Source: Salmonirosea aquatica
Lineage (GTDB): Bacteria > Bacteroidota > Bacteroidia > Cytophagales > Spirosomataceae
Assembly (NCBI RefSeq): GCF_009296315.1
Contig: NZ_WHLY01000002.1
Location: 248,001 to 312,000, forward strand
Direction of reading: 5' to 3'
Length of the DNA: 64,000 nucleotides
Position 1 is the stretch's first letter; each line of letters begins with the position of its first letter. The notes beneath the pieces are model-generated. The model did no database searches and was not told the DNA's origin. It saw nothing but the letters and a program-made list of their open reading frames with translations. The translations under genes and the position numbers were made by a program. Positions 7,456 to 17,200 of the stretch are shown piece by piece.

Positions 7456-9860
7456 TTCGGTGTATCAGCTTTTTACTCGTTTATTTTTCACTGGCTGCTT
7501 GGACTTACGGTCAGAAATCCCTCGCCGTGGAAGGTACCCTCCGTGAAGGTACCGAGGCCATTCCGGGGGCCGTGGTGCGCCTGTATCCTACCGAGGCGAT
7601 TGAAATCAGCGACGACAACGGATTTTTCCGATTTGGTAAGTTGACGCCGGGTCAGTATCGCCTAGAGGTACGTTTGCTGGGGTACAAAACCTATATCGAT
7701 TCGCTGGACCTCACCAATCAGCCGATACGGCTCGACATCCGGCTCGAGGAGGAAGTCAGTGTGCTCAGCCGCGAGGTCGTCGTGATCGGGCGGAATACCG
7801 AAACCGTCTCGGGCCGCCTGAACGATGTATCGGGTACGGCCATCTACGCCAGCAAGAAAACCGAACTGATCAACGTCCGGAACCTGAACGCTAACCTGGC
7901 GACCAATAACACCCGGCAGATCTACGCCCGCATTCCGGGGCTGAATATCTGGGAATACGACCGGGGCGGCCTGCAGCTGGGCATCGGAGGCCGCGGATTG
8001 AGTCCCAATCGCTCATCCAATTTCAATATCCGGCAAAACGGCTACGACATCAGCGCCGATGCTCTGGGGTACCCCGAAAGCTACTATACCCCCTCGGCCG
8101 AAGCCCTCAACCGGATCGAAATCATCCGGGGAGCGGCCAGTCTGCAATACGGGCCGCAGTTTGGCGGATTGGTGAACTTCATCATGCAGGAGGGTCCCCG
8201 CACCAAGCTGATCGAATTCACCACGCGCCAGACCGGGGGTTCGTTCGGCTTGTTCAATTCCTTCAACAGCCTGGGCGGAACGGTGGCGCAGGGCAAACTC
8301 AACTACTACACCTTTTTCCAGTACAAGCGCGGCGACAGCTGGCGACCCAACAGCCACTACACCCAGCAAAACGGGTACCTCCACCTGGCCTACGACCTGA
8401 CTCCAAAACTGAAAGTGACGGGGGAATACACCCACATGCGCTACCTGGCGCAGCAACCCGGCGGCCTGACGGACGCGCAATTTGCAGAGGATGCTTCGGT
8501 GTCGGTCCGCGCCCGGAATTGGTTTCAGGTCGACTGGAATCTGGTGAGTCTGAATCTGGACTACAAAATCAGCGAAACCACCCGGCTCAACTGGCGCAAC
8601 TACACCTTGCAGGGAGGCCGGGAAGCCATCGGCGCGCTGACCTACATCAACCGGCCCGATTTCGGGGTCAACCGCGACTACATGACCGACCGGTACAACA
8701 ACCTGGGCAGCGAACTGCGGTTCATTCACCAGTACAACCTGTTCGGCCAGCCGGACAACACCTTCCTGATCGGCGGCCGGGCTTACCGGGGACTTACCGT
8801 ACGGAAACAGGGCGATGGCAACAACGGCGAAGGGCCCGATTTTGAATTCCTGGATTCTGAACCTAATAAATCCAGTTTCTGCTTTCCGGGTACGAATCTG
8901 GCTTTCTTTGCCGAAAATATTTTCCGGATCGGTAAGAACTGGAGCATCACCCCGGGCGCGCGTTTTGAATACATCAATACCAAAGCCGAGGGGTACTATT
9001 TCAAGGTCAACAAATTCATTCCCAACGAGAAAATTTACGAAACCCGCACCAATCCGCGTACCTTTATGCTGCTGGGCATCGGCACCAGCCGGAAGTTCGG
9101 GCGGAACGCCGAATTCTACGCCAATATTTCGCAGAATTACCGCTCCATTAATTTCAACGACATCAGGGTGGTCAATACCAACGCCCGGGTCGATCCCAAT
9201 CTTAAGGACGAAACCGGCTTCAACGGGGACTTGGGGCTGCGGGGTACGTTTCGGAACTGGCTGTACGCCGATATCAGCGTTTTTTACCTGAAATACAACG
9301 ACCGCATCGGCTCCATTTTTTCTACGGACAGCAGTTATATGACCTATCGGTTGCGCACCAACGTTTCGGACAGCCGGAACCTGGGGCTGGAACTGCTGCT
9401 CGATGGCGATATTCTCCAAGCGCTGACCCAGGGAAAATCCAAGTATAAACTCAGCCTATACACGAGCCTTTCCCTGATCGACGCCCGGTACATTAATACG
9501 AAAAATACGGCCATTGCCAACAAACTGGTCGAGAATGTACCCCCCGTATTGTTTCGCACGGGGCTCAGTACAGGTACCCCCCGCTTCAATCTGACGTACC
9601 AGTTTGCCTTTCAGACCAAGCAGTACTCCGATGCCACCAATACGGAAGTGACCCCCACGGCGGTGGATGGTGCGATCCCGGCTTTTTCGGTCATGGATCT
9701 GAGCGCGCGCTACAGCTGGCGGCTGTTCACGCTTTCGTCAGGTGTCAACAACCTGACCGACAGCCGGTATTTTACCCGGCGCGCCGATGGGTACCCTGGT
9801 CCGGGCATCCTCCCCGCCGACAAGCGGAACTACTACCTGACGCTTCAGTTCAAGATCTGA
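7452..9860 (+). CDS. FecA-type TonB-dependent receptor
   Basis: 802 residues, starting at the ATG that overlaps the HTTM stop (ATGA at 7452-7455). A signal peptide (to about residue 21) is followed by a carboxypeptidase-regulatory-like beta-sandwich (about 25-105, AVVRLYPTEAIEISDDNGFF), a plug domain (about 125-245, with RIEIIRGAASLQYGPQFGG) and a 22-strand type beta-barrel to a C-terminal strand YYLTLQFKI. Such receptors import iron chelates, haem or other large ligands using TonB energy. The FecA-like character comes from the plug and barrel wording (GRGLSPNRSSNF, NYRSINFNDIR). It is the last gene of the operon. Ferric citrate as ligand is only a guess from family resemblance. Confidence 0.88.
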   Translation: MIRCISFLLVYFSLAAWTYGQKSLAVEGTLREGTEAIPGAVVRLYPTEAIEISDDNGFFRFGKLTPGQYRLEVRLLGYKTYIDSLDLTNQPIRLDIRLEEEVSVLSREVVVIGRNTETVSGRLNDVSGTAIYASKKTELINVRNLNANLATNNTRQIYARIPGLNIWEYDRGGLQLGIGGRGLSPNRSSNFNIRQNGYDISADALGYPESYYTPSAEALNRIEIIRGAASLQYGPQFGGLVNFIMQEGPRTKLIEFTTRQTGGSFGLFNSFNSLGGTVAQGKLNYYTFFQYKRGDSWRPNSHYTQQNGYLHLAYDLTPKLKVTGEYTHMRYLAQQPGGLTDAQFAEDASVSVRARNWFQVDWNLVSLNLDYKISETTRLNWRNYTLQGGREAIGALTYINRPDFGVNRDYMTDRYNNLGSELRFIHQYNLFGQPDNTFLIGGRAYRGLTVRKQGDGNNGEGPDFEFLDSEPNKSSFCFPGTNLAFFAENIFRIGKNWSITPGARFEYINTKAEGYYFKVNKFIPNEKIYETRTNPRTFMLLGIGTSRKFGRNAEFYANISQNYRSINFNDIRVVNTNARVDPNLKDETGFNGDLGLRGTFRNWLYADISVFYLKYNDRIGSIFSTDSSYMTYRLRTNVSDSRNLGLELLLDGDILQALTQGKSKYKLSLYTSLSLIDARYINTKNTAIANKLVENVPPVLFRTGLSTGTPRFNLTYQFAFQTKQYSDATNTEVTPTAVDGAIPAFSVMDLSARYSWRLFTLSSGVNNLTDSRYFTRRADGYPGPGILPADKRNYYLTLQFKI

Positions 9861-10060
9861 TTCTGTGGCTTTTAGGAAAATCCGTCATCGATATTTGTTA
9901 ATCGAACAAGTTGGCAAGAGCGTGGGTACCCTACCCGCCATTAGTTTTTCGCGATGATTTTTGAGTAGGAATCCACGAATTGGGACCTTATGGAATCACT
10001 TTTCCTATTCTGCCTGCTCTATTGTCTACATTCTCCATGTCCGATTCAAAAGCAATCCAA

Positions 10061-11686
10061 ATGAAAAAAGCCCTGCTCATTTGCCTGGTTTCCGCGGTAA
10101 CTACCACCTTGTTTTTTTCCTGTAAGAAAGAAGAGCCCAAGCATCCAAACATCCTTTTTATCATGTCGGACGACCACGCCTACCAGGCCATTTCGGCTTA
10201 TAGCGACAAACTTTTGCAGACGCCCAACATCGACCGCATTGCCCAGGAAGGGATGCTTTTTACCAATGCCTGCGTGACCAACTCCATCTGTGCGCCCTCG
10301 CGGGCGGTGATTCTGACGGGCAAGCACAGCCATCTCAATGGCAAGGTCGATAACTATTTCCCGTTTGATACGACCAACGTTACCTTTCCCCAGATTTTGC
10401 AAGCCAATGGGTACCAGACGGCTATGTTTGGCAAGCTGCACTTCGGGAACAACCCCAAGGGCTTCGATGAGTTCAAGATCCTGCCCGATCAGGGACATTA
10501 TTACAACCCCGATTTCATTACCAAAAAAGAAGGAAAAATCACGCTGACCGGCTACGTGACGGATCTCATCACCGACATGACGATCAACTGGCTGAAAAAC
10601 GAGCGGGAAAAAGACAAGCCTTTCTTCCTGGCGTACCTGCACAAAGCGCCGCACCGCGAATGGCTCCCCGCCGAACGCCATTACAAGGAGTTTATCAACC
10701 GTTCTTTCCCGGAACCTACTACGCTGTTCGACGACTACGAAGGACGCGGCCGGGCGGCGCACGAACAGGAAATGAACCTGCTCGAACACATGAACTGGGC
10801 GGGCGATTCCAAGATTTTTCCCGAAAACATGGATAAGCTGGGCATCAAGGAATCGCACTCGTACGACAAGGCCAATTATACCAACACGGTGGGGCGCATG
10901 AATCCCGAGCAGCGGAAGGTATGGGATGCCACCTACGGTAAAATGAACGAGGAATTCATGAAAAGGTACCCCTCGATGTCACGGACCGACCAGATGAAAT
11001 GGCGGTACCAGCGCTACATGCAGGATTATCTGGGCTCGATCGCGGCGGTAGACGAAGGGGTAGGTAAGGTACTCGATTTTCTGAAAGCGAACGGACTGGA
11101 CGAAAACACCATCGTGGTCTATACCTCCGACCAGGGCTTCTACCTGGGCGAACACGGTTGGTTTGACAAGCGCTTTATCTACGATGAATCGTTCAAAACG
11201 CCGCTATTGATCAAATGGCCGGGCGTCATCAAAGCCGGCTCGAAAAACACCCAGATGGTGCAGAACCTGGACTTCGCCCAGACGTTCCTCGATGCGGCCG
11301 GCATTGCGGCTCCCGCCGATATGCAGGGCGAAAGTCTGGTGCCTATTTTCAAGGGTCAGGGGCAGAATTTCCGGGATGCCGCCTACTACCACTACTACGA
11401 GTACCCCAGCGTCCACATGGTGAAGCGGCATTACGGCATCGTGACGGAGAAATTCAAACTGATCCATTTCTACTACGACATCGACGAGTGGGAATTGTAC
11501 GACCGCCTCAACGACCCGAATGAGATGAAAAACGTGTACAATGACCCGAAATATGCGAATGTCCGAGACGAACTACATAAGAAACTAGCTGCTCTGCGGG
11601 TGAAATACAAAGACTCCGAAGCCCTGGACAAAATGTACATTGAAAAGTACAAGGAGCTGGAAAAAAGTGGTAAAATCTTCCGGTAA
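10061..11686 (+). CDS. S1-type sulfatase, lipoprotein
   Basis: 541 residues from the ATG at 10061; the open frame extends upstream but the lipobox TLFFSC (Cys21) fixes this start. The protein has the sulfatase metal site NILFIMSDDHAY (Asp37-Asp38) and the formylglycine signature CAPSR (77-81), so Cys77 should be matured to formylglycine by an anaerobic or aerobic maturase encoded elsewhere. YTSDQGFYLGEHGWFDKRFIYDES is the later catalytic and metal-binding part, and the end resembles the DUF4976 cap. It hydrolyses sulfate esters from sugars in the periplasm or on the surface. It lies upstream of an esterase and a GH106 enzyme, suggesting a sulfated, acylated polysaccharide as substrate (inference). 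Confidence 0.9.
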   Translation: MKKALLICLVSAVTTTLFFSCKKEEPKHPNILFIMSDDHAYQAISAYSDKLLQTPNIDRIAQEGMLFTNACVTNSICAPSRAVILTGKHSHLNGKVDNYFPFDTTNVTFPQILQANGYQTAMFGKLHFGNNPKGFDEFKILPDQGHYYNPDFITKKEGKITLTGYVTDLITDMTINWLKNEREKDKPFFLAYLHKAPHREWLPAERHYKEFINRSFPEPTTLFDDYEGRGRAAHEQEMNLLEHMNWAGDSKIFPENMDKLGIKESHSYDKANYTNTVGRMNPEQRKVWDATYGKMNEEFMKRYPSMSRTDQMKWRYQRYMQDYLGSIAAVDEGVGKVLDFLKANGLDENTIVVYTSDQGFYLGEHGWFDKRFIYDESFKTPLLIKWPGVIKAGSKNTQMVQNLDFAQTFLDAAGIAAPADMQGESLVPIFKGQGQNFRDAAYYHYYEYPSVHMVKRHYGIVTEKFKLIHFYYDIDEWELYDRLNDPNEMKNVYNDPKYANVRDELHKKLAALRVKYKDSEALDKMYIEKYKELEKSGKIFR

Positions 11687-11762
11687 TCTTTCCTTTTGAT
11701 CCAAGGGTACCCCCGAAGAATCGTCCTTTGTTTATGAAAAGGTAATTTGGCAATCAGGTACC

Positions 11763-12452
11763 TCACTCAAAACTATACAAGAACGGCGCTTTGTTCGCCG
11801 CGCCGGAGTACTGCTTTTCATGCCGCTTCAGCACGCCTAATCCCAGCATTTTCCGCTGGAAGGTACCCCGGTGGAGTTTTTCACCCAAAATGGCTTCGTA
11901 GACCTGCTGTAGTTCTTTCATCGTGAAACGCGGGGGTAATAGGTTGCCTCCCACCAGTTTGCGGCTGATGTTGCTCCGCAGGGTTTCCAGGGCTTTTTGC
12001 ACAATCTGCGCGTGATCGAGCATGAGGGTAGGCAGGGCGTCCACTTCGTACCAGGTGCATGTATCCGACAGGGCATCGGGTGTGGGCACTACTTTCTCGT
12101 AGTTAATCAACGCGTAATAGGCCACCGACACGAAACGCTCGAGCAGCCACGACAGATCCACTTCGGGTATTTTATTGGCGTTGATGATCCGCTCCATGAT
12201 TTCGGGCTTGTAGCGGGCTACATCGCCGAAGGTATGGAATTGTTCCAGGTAGATGTTATCCAACCCGGTTCGTTCCTTCAGGCCCCGCCGCACGGCATCG
12301 TTCAGGTTTTCGTCTTTGCGGACAAACCCTCCCGGCAGGGCAAACAGGCCCGTGTTGTGGAATTCCAGAATCAGGATTTTCAGTTTCTCCCCCGAAAAGC
12401 CAAAAATCACCGAATCGAACGCGATATGCCGTAAATACTCGTCTGCCTGCAT
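11763..12452 (-). CDS. Nudix-fold transcriptional regulator (NrtR/AraR-like)
   Basis: 229 residues from the ATG at 12452; a TTG-initiated extension to 12509 would run over the promoter. Residues 1-140 form a Nudix domain; 155-229 are a winged-helix domain (RFTMKELQQVYEAILGEKLHRGTFQRKM), the usual plan of NrtR-type regulators. The Nudix box at 41-63 is degraded: the catalytic REhxEE core reads RGLKER, so hydrolase activity is probably lost and the domain should sense a sugar or ADP-ribose-like ligand. It is divergent from the esterase-GH106 genes and a perfect inverted repeat (12542-12566) lies between them. It is likely the local repressor; the ligand is unknown. Confidence 0.82.
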   Translation of the reverse strand: MQADEYLRHIAFDSVIFGFSGEKLKILILEFHNTGLFALPGGFVRKDENLNDAVRRGLKERTGLDNIYLEQFHTFGDVARYKPEIMERIINANKIPEVDLSWLLERFVSVAYYALINYEKVVPTPDALSDTCTWYEVDALPTLMLDHAQIVQKALETLRSNISRKLVGGNLLPPRFTMKELQQVYEAILGEKLHRGTFQRKMLGLGVLKRHEKQYSGAANKAPFLYSFE

Positions 12453-12506
12453 GGTATGGGGTTCCCTCAGCGGGTGATCTGGGTTGTTCGCTGTTTTATG
12501 ATTTTT

Positions 12507-12514
12507 CAAAAATA
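12507..12514 (-). promoter_or_regulatory. -7 promoter element of the Nudix regulator
   Basis: On the minus strand this reads TATTTTTG, a full match to TAnnTTTG, with TTAG (near TTTG) 20 bp upstream. It lies 54 bp before the ATG at 12452 and overlaps a TTG that would otherwise extend the gene. Confidence 0.45.
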
Positions 12515-12541
12515 AATAGGATTATTTTAAAGGTCTAATTA

Positions 12542-12566
12542 TTATTGTCTCAAAATGCGACAATAA
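12542..12566. promoter_or_regulatory. inverted repeat, candidate operator for the Nudix regulator
   Basis: TTATTGTC-N9-GACAATAA is a perfect 8-bp inverted repeat between two divergent genes. It is 19 bp upstream of the esterase ATG and about 30 bp upstream of the regulator's -7 element. Position and symmetry fit a dimeric regulator acting on both genes. Confidence 0.5.
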
Positions 12567-12585
12567 AAACTATTTACTAGAAACT

Positions 12586-14220
12586 ATGAAGCGGATCCTT
12601 TATTTCCTGGGTATTATGATGGGTATTTCGATCGGATGCTATGCCCAGAACACCAACGCCTTTGCCGTACAGACTAAAATCGAACACGGCATCATCGAAG
12701 GCGATTACGACACAAAAACCGGCATCCAGACCTACTTCGGGGTACCCTTTGCCAAACCACCCGTGGGTAATTTGCGCTGGAAAGCCCCACAACCCCTCGA
12801 CAACTGGACCGGTGTAAAGGAAACCAAACAGTTTGGCCCGCGCCCCCTGCAGAAACTCGTCTTTGGCGACATGAATTCCCGTTCCGACGGAGTTAGTGAA
12901 GATTGCCTGTATCTCAACGTGTGGACCCCGGCCAAGCGCAATACCAAAGGCCTGCCCGTGCTGGTGTACTTCTACGGGGGCGGCAATGTGGCGGGCGACG
13001 GCTCGGAGCCCCGCTACGACGGCGAGGCGATGGCCAAAAAAGGCATCGTGGTGGTGACCTGCAATTACCGCCTGAATATCTTCGGTAATTTTGCCCATCC
13101 TGAACTTTCCGCCGAATCTCCCTATAAGGCTTCCGGAAATTACGGCTATTTCGATCAGCTGGCGGCGCTGAAATGGGTGCAGAAAAACATCGCGCAGTTT
13201 GGTGGAGATCCCAAAAAGGTAACCATCGCCGGTGAATCGGCGGGGTCCATTGCTGTGAGCTACCAAATGGCCTCTCCTCTGTCGAAAGGACTGATTGCCG
13301 GTGCTATCGGCGAAAGTGGCGCGGGGATCAACCCCACGATGGCCCCGGTCCCCCTGGCGGAAGCCGAGAAGCAGGGGTTGGAGTTTGCCCAAAAGGCGGG
13401 GGTACCCACGCTGAAAGAACTGAGGGCGCTGTCGTCCCGCGACCTGTACGAAATGTACGACGAGTCGCAACGCTTCGGTTTCCCCGTGGTACTCGATGGG
13501 TATTTCCTGCCCAAGTATCTGCCCGAAATTTTTGCCGCCCGCGAGCAGGCGCAGGTACCCCTGCTGGTCGGCTGGAACTCCGCCGAAATTCCCGCCGGCG
13601 CTTTCATGTACGGACAACCCAACCGACCCGAAAACTTTATGGCCCGCGTGAAAGCGGAGTACCCCGACACCTACCAGGAGGTACTAAAGCTCTACCCCCA
13701 TGCCAACGAAAAGGAAGTGGAGCTGTCAGCTACGGCGCTGGCCTCCGACCGTTTCATTGCCTACGCCACCTGGAAGTGGGCCGATTTGCACCGCAGCCAT
13801 TCTTCGCAACCCGTTTATCGGTATCTTTATAGTAAACTCCGTCCCCCGCTGGTGGACAACACCCTAGCCTCGGGACTGGCGGGAGGTACCCTCAAAAAAG
13901 CAACCGATGCGCCCGCGCCTCCCAAAGCCGTGGGCGCGCCCCACGCCTGTGAAATTGAATACTGCATGGGCAACCTCCACTTGATCAAGGAGTACGCCTG
14001 GACGGCCGACGACTATAAGGTATCTGAAACGATGTCGGAGTATTTTGCCAATTTCATCAAGACCGGCAATCCAAACGGGGGTACCTTACCCCAATGGGAT
14101 GCGGTCGAAGCGGGTGACGCGGCGCCGTCGGTGATGATTATCGATACCGAGTCGCGTACTGAGCCCTCAAAACACGAAGCGCGCTACCAGTTTCTGGATA
14201 AAGCTTACAAGAACAAATAG
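12586..14220 (+). CDS. type B carboxylesterase
   Basis: 544 residues. The signal peptide ends around CYAQ (residue 21). Family motifs: YFGVPFAKPPVGNLRW (50-65), EDCLYLNVW (105-113), an oxyanion-hole segment FYGGGN (129-134, Tyr in place of the usual His), and the nucleophile elbow GESAGS with Ser218. A C-terminal acidic and His part (HACEIEYCMGN) provides the expected catalytic His region. It is a secreted alpha/beta hydrolase that cleaves ester bonds, probably acyl groups on a polysaccharide given the neighbouring GH106 and sulfatase genes. The gene follows the candidate operator and is separated by 48 bp from GH106, so the two form an operon. Confidence 0.88.
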   Translation: MKRILYFLGIMMGISIGCYAQNTNAFAVQTKIEHGIIEGDYDTKTGIQTYFGVPFAKPPVGNLRWKAPQPLDNWTGVKETKQFGPRPLQKLVFGDMNSRSDGVSEDCLYLNVWTPAKRNTKGLPVLVYFYGGGNVAGDGSEPRYDGEAMAKKGIVVVTCNYRLNIFGNFAHPELSAESPYKASGNYGYFDQLAALKWVQKNIAQFGGDPKKVTIAGESAGSIAVSYQMASPLSKGLIAGAIGESGAGINPTMAPVPLAEAEKQGLEFAQKAGVPTLKELRALSSRDLYEMYDESQRFGFPVVLDGYFLPKYLPEIFAAREQAQVPLLVGWNSAEIPAGAFMYGQPNRPENFMARVKAEYPDTYQEVLKLYPHANEKEVELSATALASDRFIAYATWKWADLHRSHSSQPVYRYLYSKLRPPLVDNTLASGLAGGTLKKATDAPAPPKAVGAPHACEIEYCMGNLHLIKEYAWTADDYKVSETMSEYFANFIKTGNPNGGTLPQWDAVEAGDAAPSVMIIDTESRTEPSKHEARYQFLDKAYKNK

Positions 14221-14268
14221 CCTGTCGCAGCTTGACCGCTCCGATTTTCAAACCCTCACTTTTCCGCT

Positions 14269-17200
14269 ATGAAGTACCCCCATTCCCTTTCGATCTCTCT
14301 TTGGCTGCTGCTCACAACGGGCGTGTGCGCCCAGGATTTGAAACCGGGCTTTCAGAACCCACCCAACGCGGCCAAGCCCCGCGTGTGGTGGCACTGGATG
14401 AATGGCAACATTACCAAAGAAGGCATTCAGAAAGACCTGGAATGGATGAAGCGGTCGGGAATCGGGGGTTTTCAGAATTTTGACGCTAACCTGTTCACGC
14501 CCGTGGTAGTGCCCAAAAAGCTCGTCTTCATGACGCCCGAGTGGAAAGAAGCCTTCCGCTTTACCACCGAGTTGGCCGACAAATCCGGTCTGGAAATGGC
14601 CATCGCGGGCTCGCCGGGATGGAGCGTGACAGGCGGTCCGTGGGTACCCCCGCAGGACGCCATGAAAAAGTACGTCTGGACCGAAACCCAGGTCACGGGC
14701 GGACAGGCTTTTTCAGGAAAACTACCAAGGCCCTCGGATGCTACGGGCAAGTTTCAAAACGTGAAGCTGGAAAGTGGCGGCCTGATGGGCGGCTTTGTGG
14801 GCGAAATCCCGAGCTTTTACCAGGACGCCGCGGTGGTGGCTTACCGGGTACCTTCAGGTGAAAAATCAATCGTCGAACTAAACCCGACGGTCACGTCGAG
14901 CGGAGGTACCTTTGCCCTGAAAGACCTGACCGATGGCGACCTGACCAATGCCAGTACGCTGCCCCCCAAAACAGCCGGAGAGGAAATCTGGATTCAGTAT
15001 ACCTTCGACAAGCCGCAGACCATCAAGGCATTCAGCGTGGCGGGCGCTAATCATGTGGGTCTGGAAGATTTTAACGGCGGCCCCGAAAACCGGTCTTTGC
15101 AAGTAAGCGACGACGGCGTCACCTTCCGGCAGGTAGCGACGGTGTCGGGCAGTATCGTGCCCCAGAATACGGTAAGCATCACCCCTACCACCGCGAAATA
15201 TTTCCGGCTGGTGTACAAAACTTTGCAATCGGAACCCAACCTCTTTGCGGCCATGGCGGGCATGAAACCCGAGCCGCCCAAACCCCTGGGCGTGGAAGTA
15301 GCCGAGTTTGTCTTATACACAACCAGCCGCATCGATCAGTTTGAGGATAAAGCGGGTTTTACCCCCTGGAAAGAAGAAAAAACTCTGCCCCAATCAGCGG
15401 CGGATGCTATTCCAGAAAATGGCGTTGTGGATTTGACCGCCAAAATGAACGCCGACGGTACTCTCGACTGGCAGGTACCTGCGGGCGACTGGATCGTGGT
15501 GCGGTTTGGGTATACCCTGACCGGCCGTCAGAATCATCCCGCTTCGCCCGAAGCCACCGGGCTGGAAGTGGACAAGCTGGACAAAGAAGCGGTGAAGAAA
15601 TATATCAATACCTACCTGGACATGTATAAGGACGCCACCGGAGGTATGATGGGGAGCAAGGGCTTACACTATATGGTGCTGGACAGCTATGAAGCCGGGC
15701 ACATGACCTGGACCCAACGCTTCCCGGAGGAATTTCGCCAGCGACGCGGCTACGACATCCTGACCTGGCTGCCCGTGCTCACCGGTCGGGTGGTCAAAAG
15801 CACCGAGGCCAGCGAAAAGTTTTTGTGGGATTTTCGGAAAACCATCGGCGAGCTGATCGCGGAGAATCATTACGATGTTATCGGCGAAGCCCTCCACAGC
15901 CGGGGCATGAAACGCTATACCGAATCGCACGAAAACAAGCGGATTTTTCTGGCCGATGGCATGGATGTCAAGCGCTATGCCGACATACCCATGTCGGCCA
16001 TGTGGACGCCGGGCAGCCTGGCCGGAGGCAACGACGAAGAGGTACGGAGCAAGGCGGATATCCGCGAATCGGCGTCGGTGGCGCATATCTATGGTCAAAA
16101 TATTGTGGCGGCCGAATCCATGACCGCCATTGGCAATGCCTTTGCCTACTCACCCGAACGGCTCAAACGCACGGCCGATATGGAAATGGCTTCGGGACTC
16201 AACCGCTTCGTGATCCACACCTCAGTGCATCAGCCGCTTGACGATAAGAAACCGGGCTTCAGCCTGGGGCCGTTCGGCCAATGGTTTACGCGCCAGGAAA
16301 CCTGGGCCGATCAGGCCAAATCCTGGATGGATTATCTGGGGCGAAGTTCGTATCTACTGCAACAAGGGAAGTACGTCGCCGACGTGCTGTACTACTACGG
16401 TGAAAACCACAACATCACTTCTACTTTTGCTCAAAGTCTCCCGGCGGTACCCGCTGGCTATGCGTATGATTTTGTCAATGCATCCGCCCTGCTGCATGTC
16501 GTACAAGCCAAAAACGGCCAACTTGTTACCCCCAGCGGCATGACCTACAACCTGCTCGTTTTGGACGAAAGTGCCCGGTACATGACGCTCCCCATTCTGA
16601 AAAAAATAAGTGAGCTGGTCAAAGCGGGCGTAAAAGTAGCGGGTACCCAGCCCGAAAAATCACCCAGTCTGGCGGATAACGAAGCCGAATTCCAGGCGCT
16701 GGTCAAAGAAATCTGGAGCAAGCCGAATGTTTCTTCCCAACCCATCGGCGAAACTTTGAAAGCAGCGGGCATCAACGAAGATGTAGTCATAAAAAATGCC
16801 GACGCCGAAATCCTCTACGTCCACCGCCAAACCGCCGATCGGGATATCTACTGGCTCGACAACCGCAGCGATGGTCCCAATGACGCTGAGGTAAGCTTCC
16901 GGATAACGGGTAAGGTACCTGAACTATGGAGCCCCGTGACGGGCAAGACCGAGCGCGTTTCGTACCGGGTTCAGGAGGGCCGTACGCAGGTGCTCCTACA
17001 CTTCGATTCCTGGGATGCCTTTTTTATTGTTTTCAACGATAAAACCACGGCTACCTCGTACACCAAACCAGCCTCAACCGAGAAGCCGCTCCTGACCATT
17101 TCCACCCCCTGGCAGGTAAGTTTTCAGGAAGGACGCAGTGCCCCGGCCAAGGCTACCTTCGATAAATTGGGTTCCCTGACCGAAAGCAGCGAACCGGGCA

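Noticed and set aside
8013-9419. 468-codon open frame opposite the TonB-dependent receptor
   Set aside because: Antisense shadow of a clear receptor gene with strong domain evidence.
12577-13617. 346-codon open frame opposite the carboxylesterase
   Set aside because: Antisense shadow; the plus-strand esterase has intact catalytic motifs.
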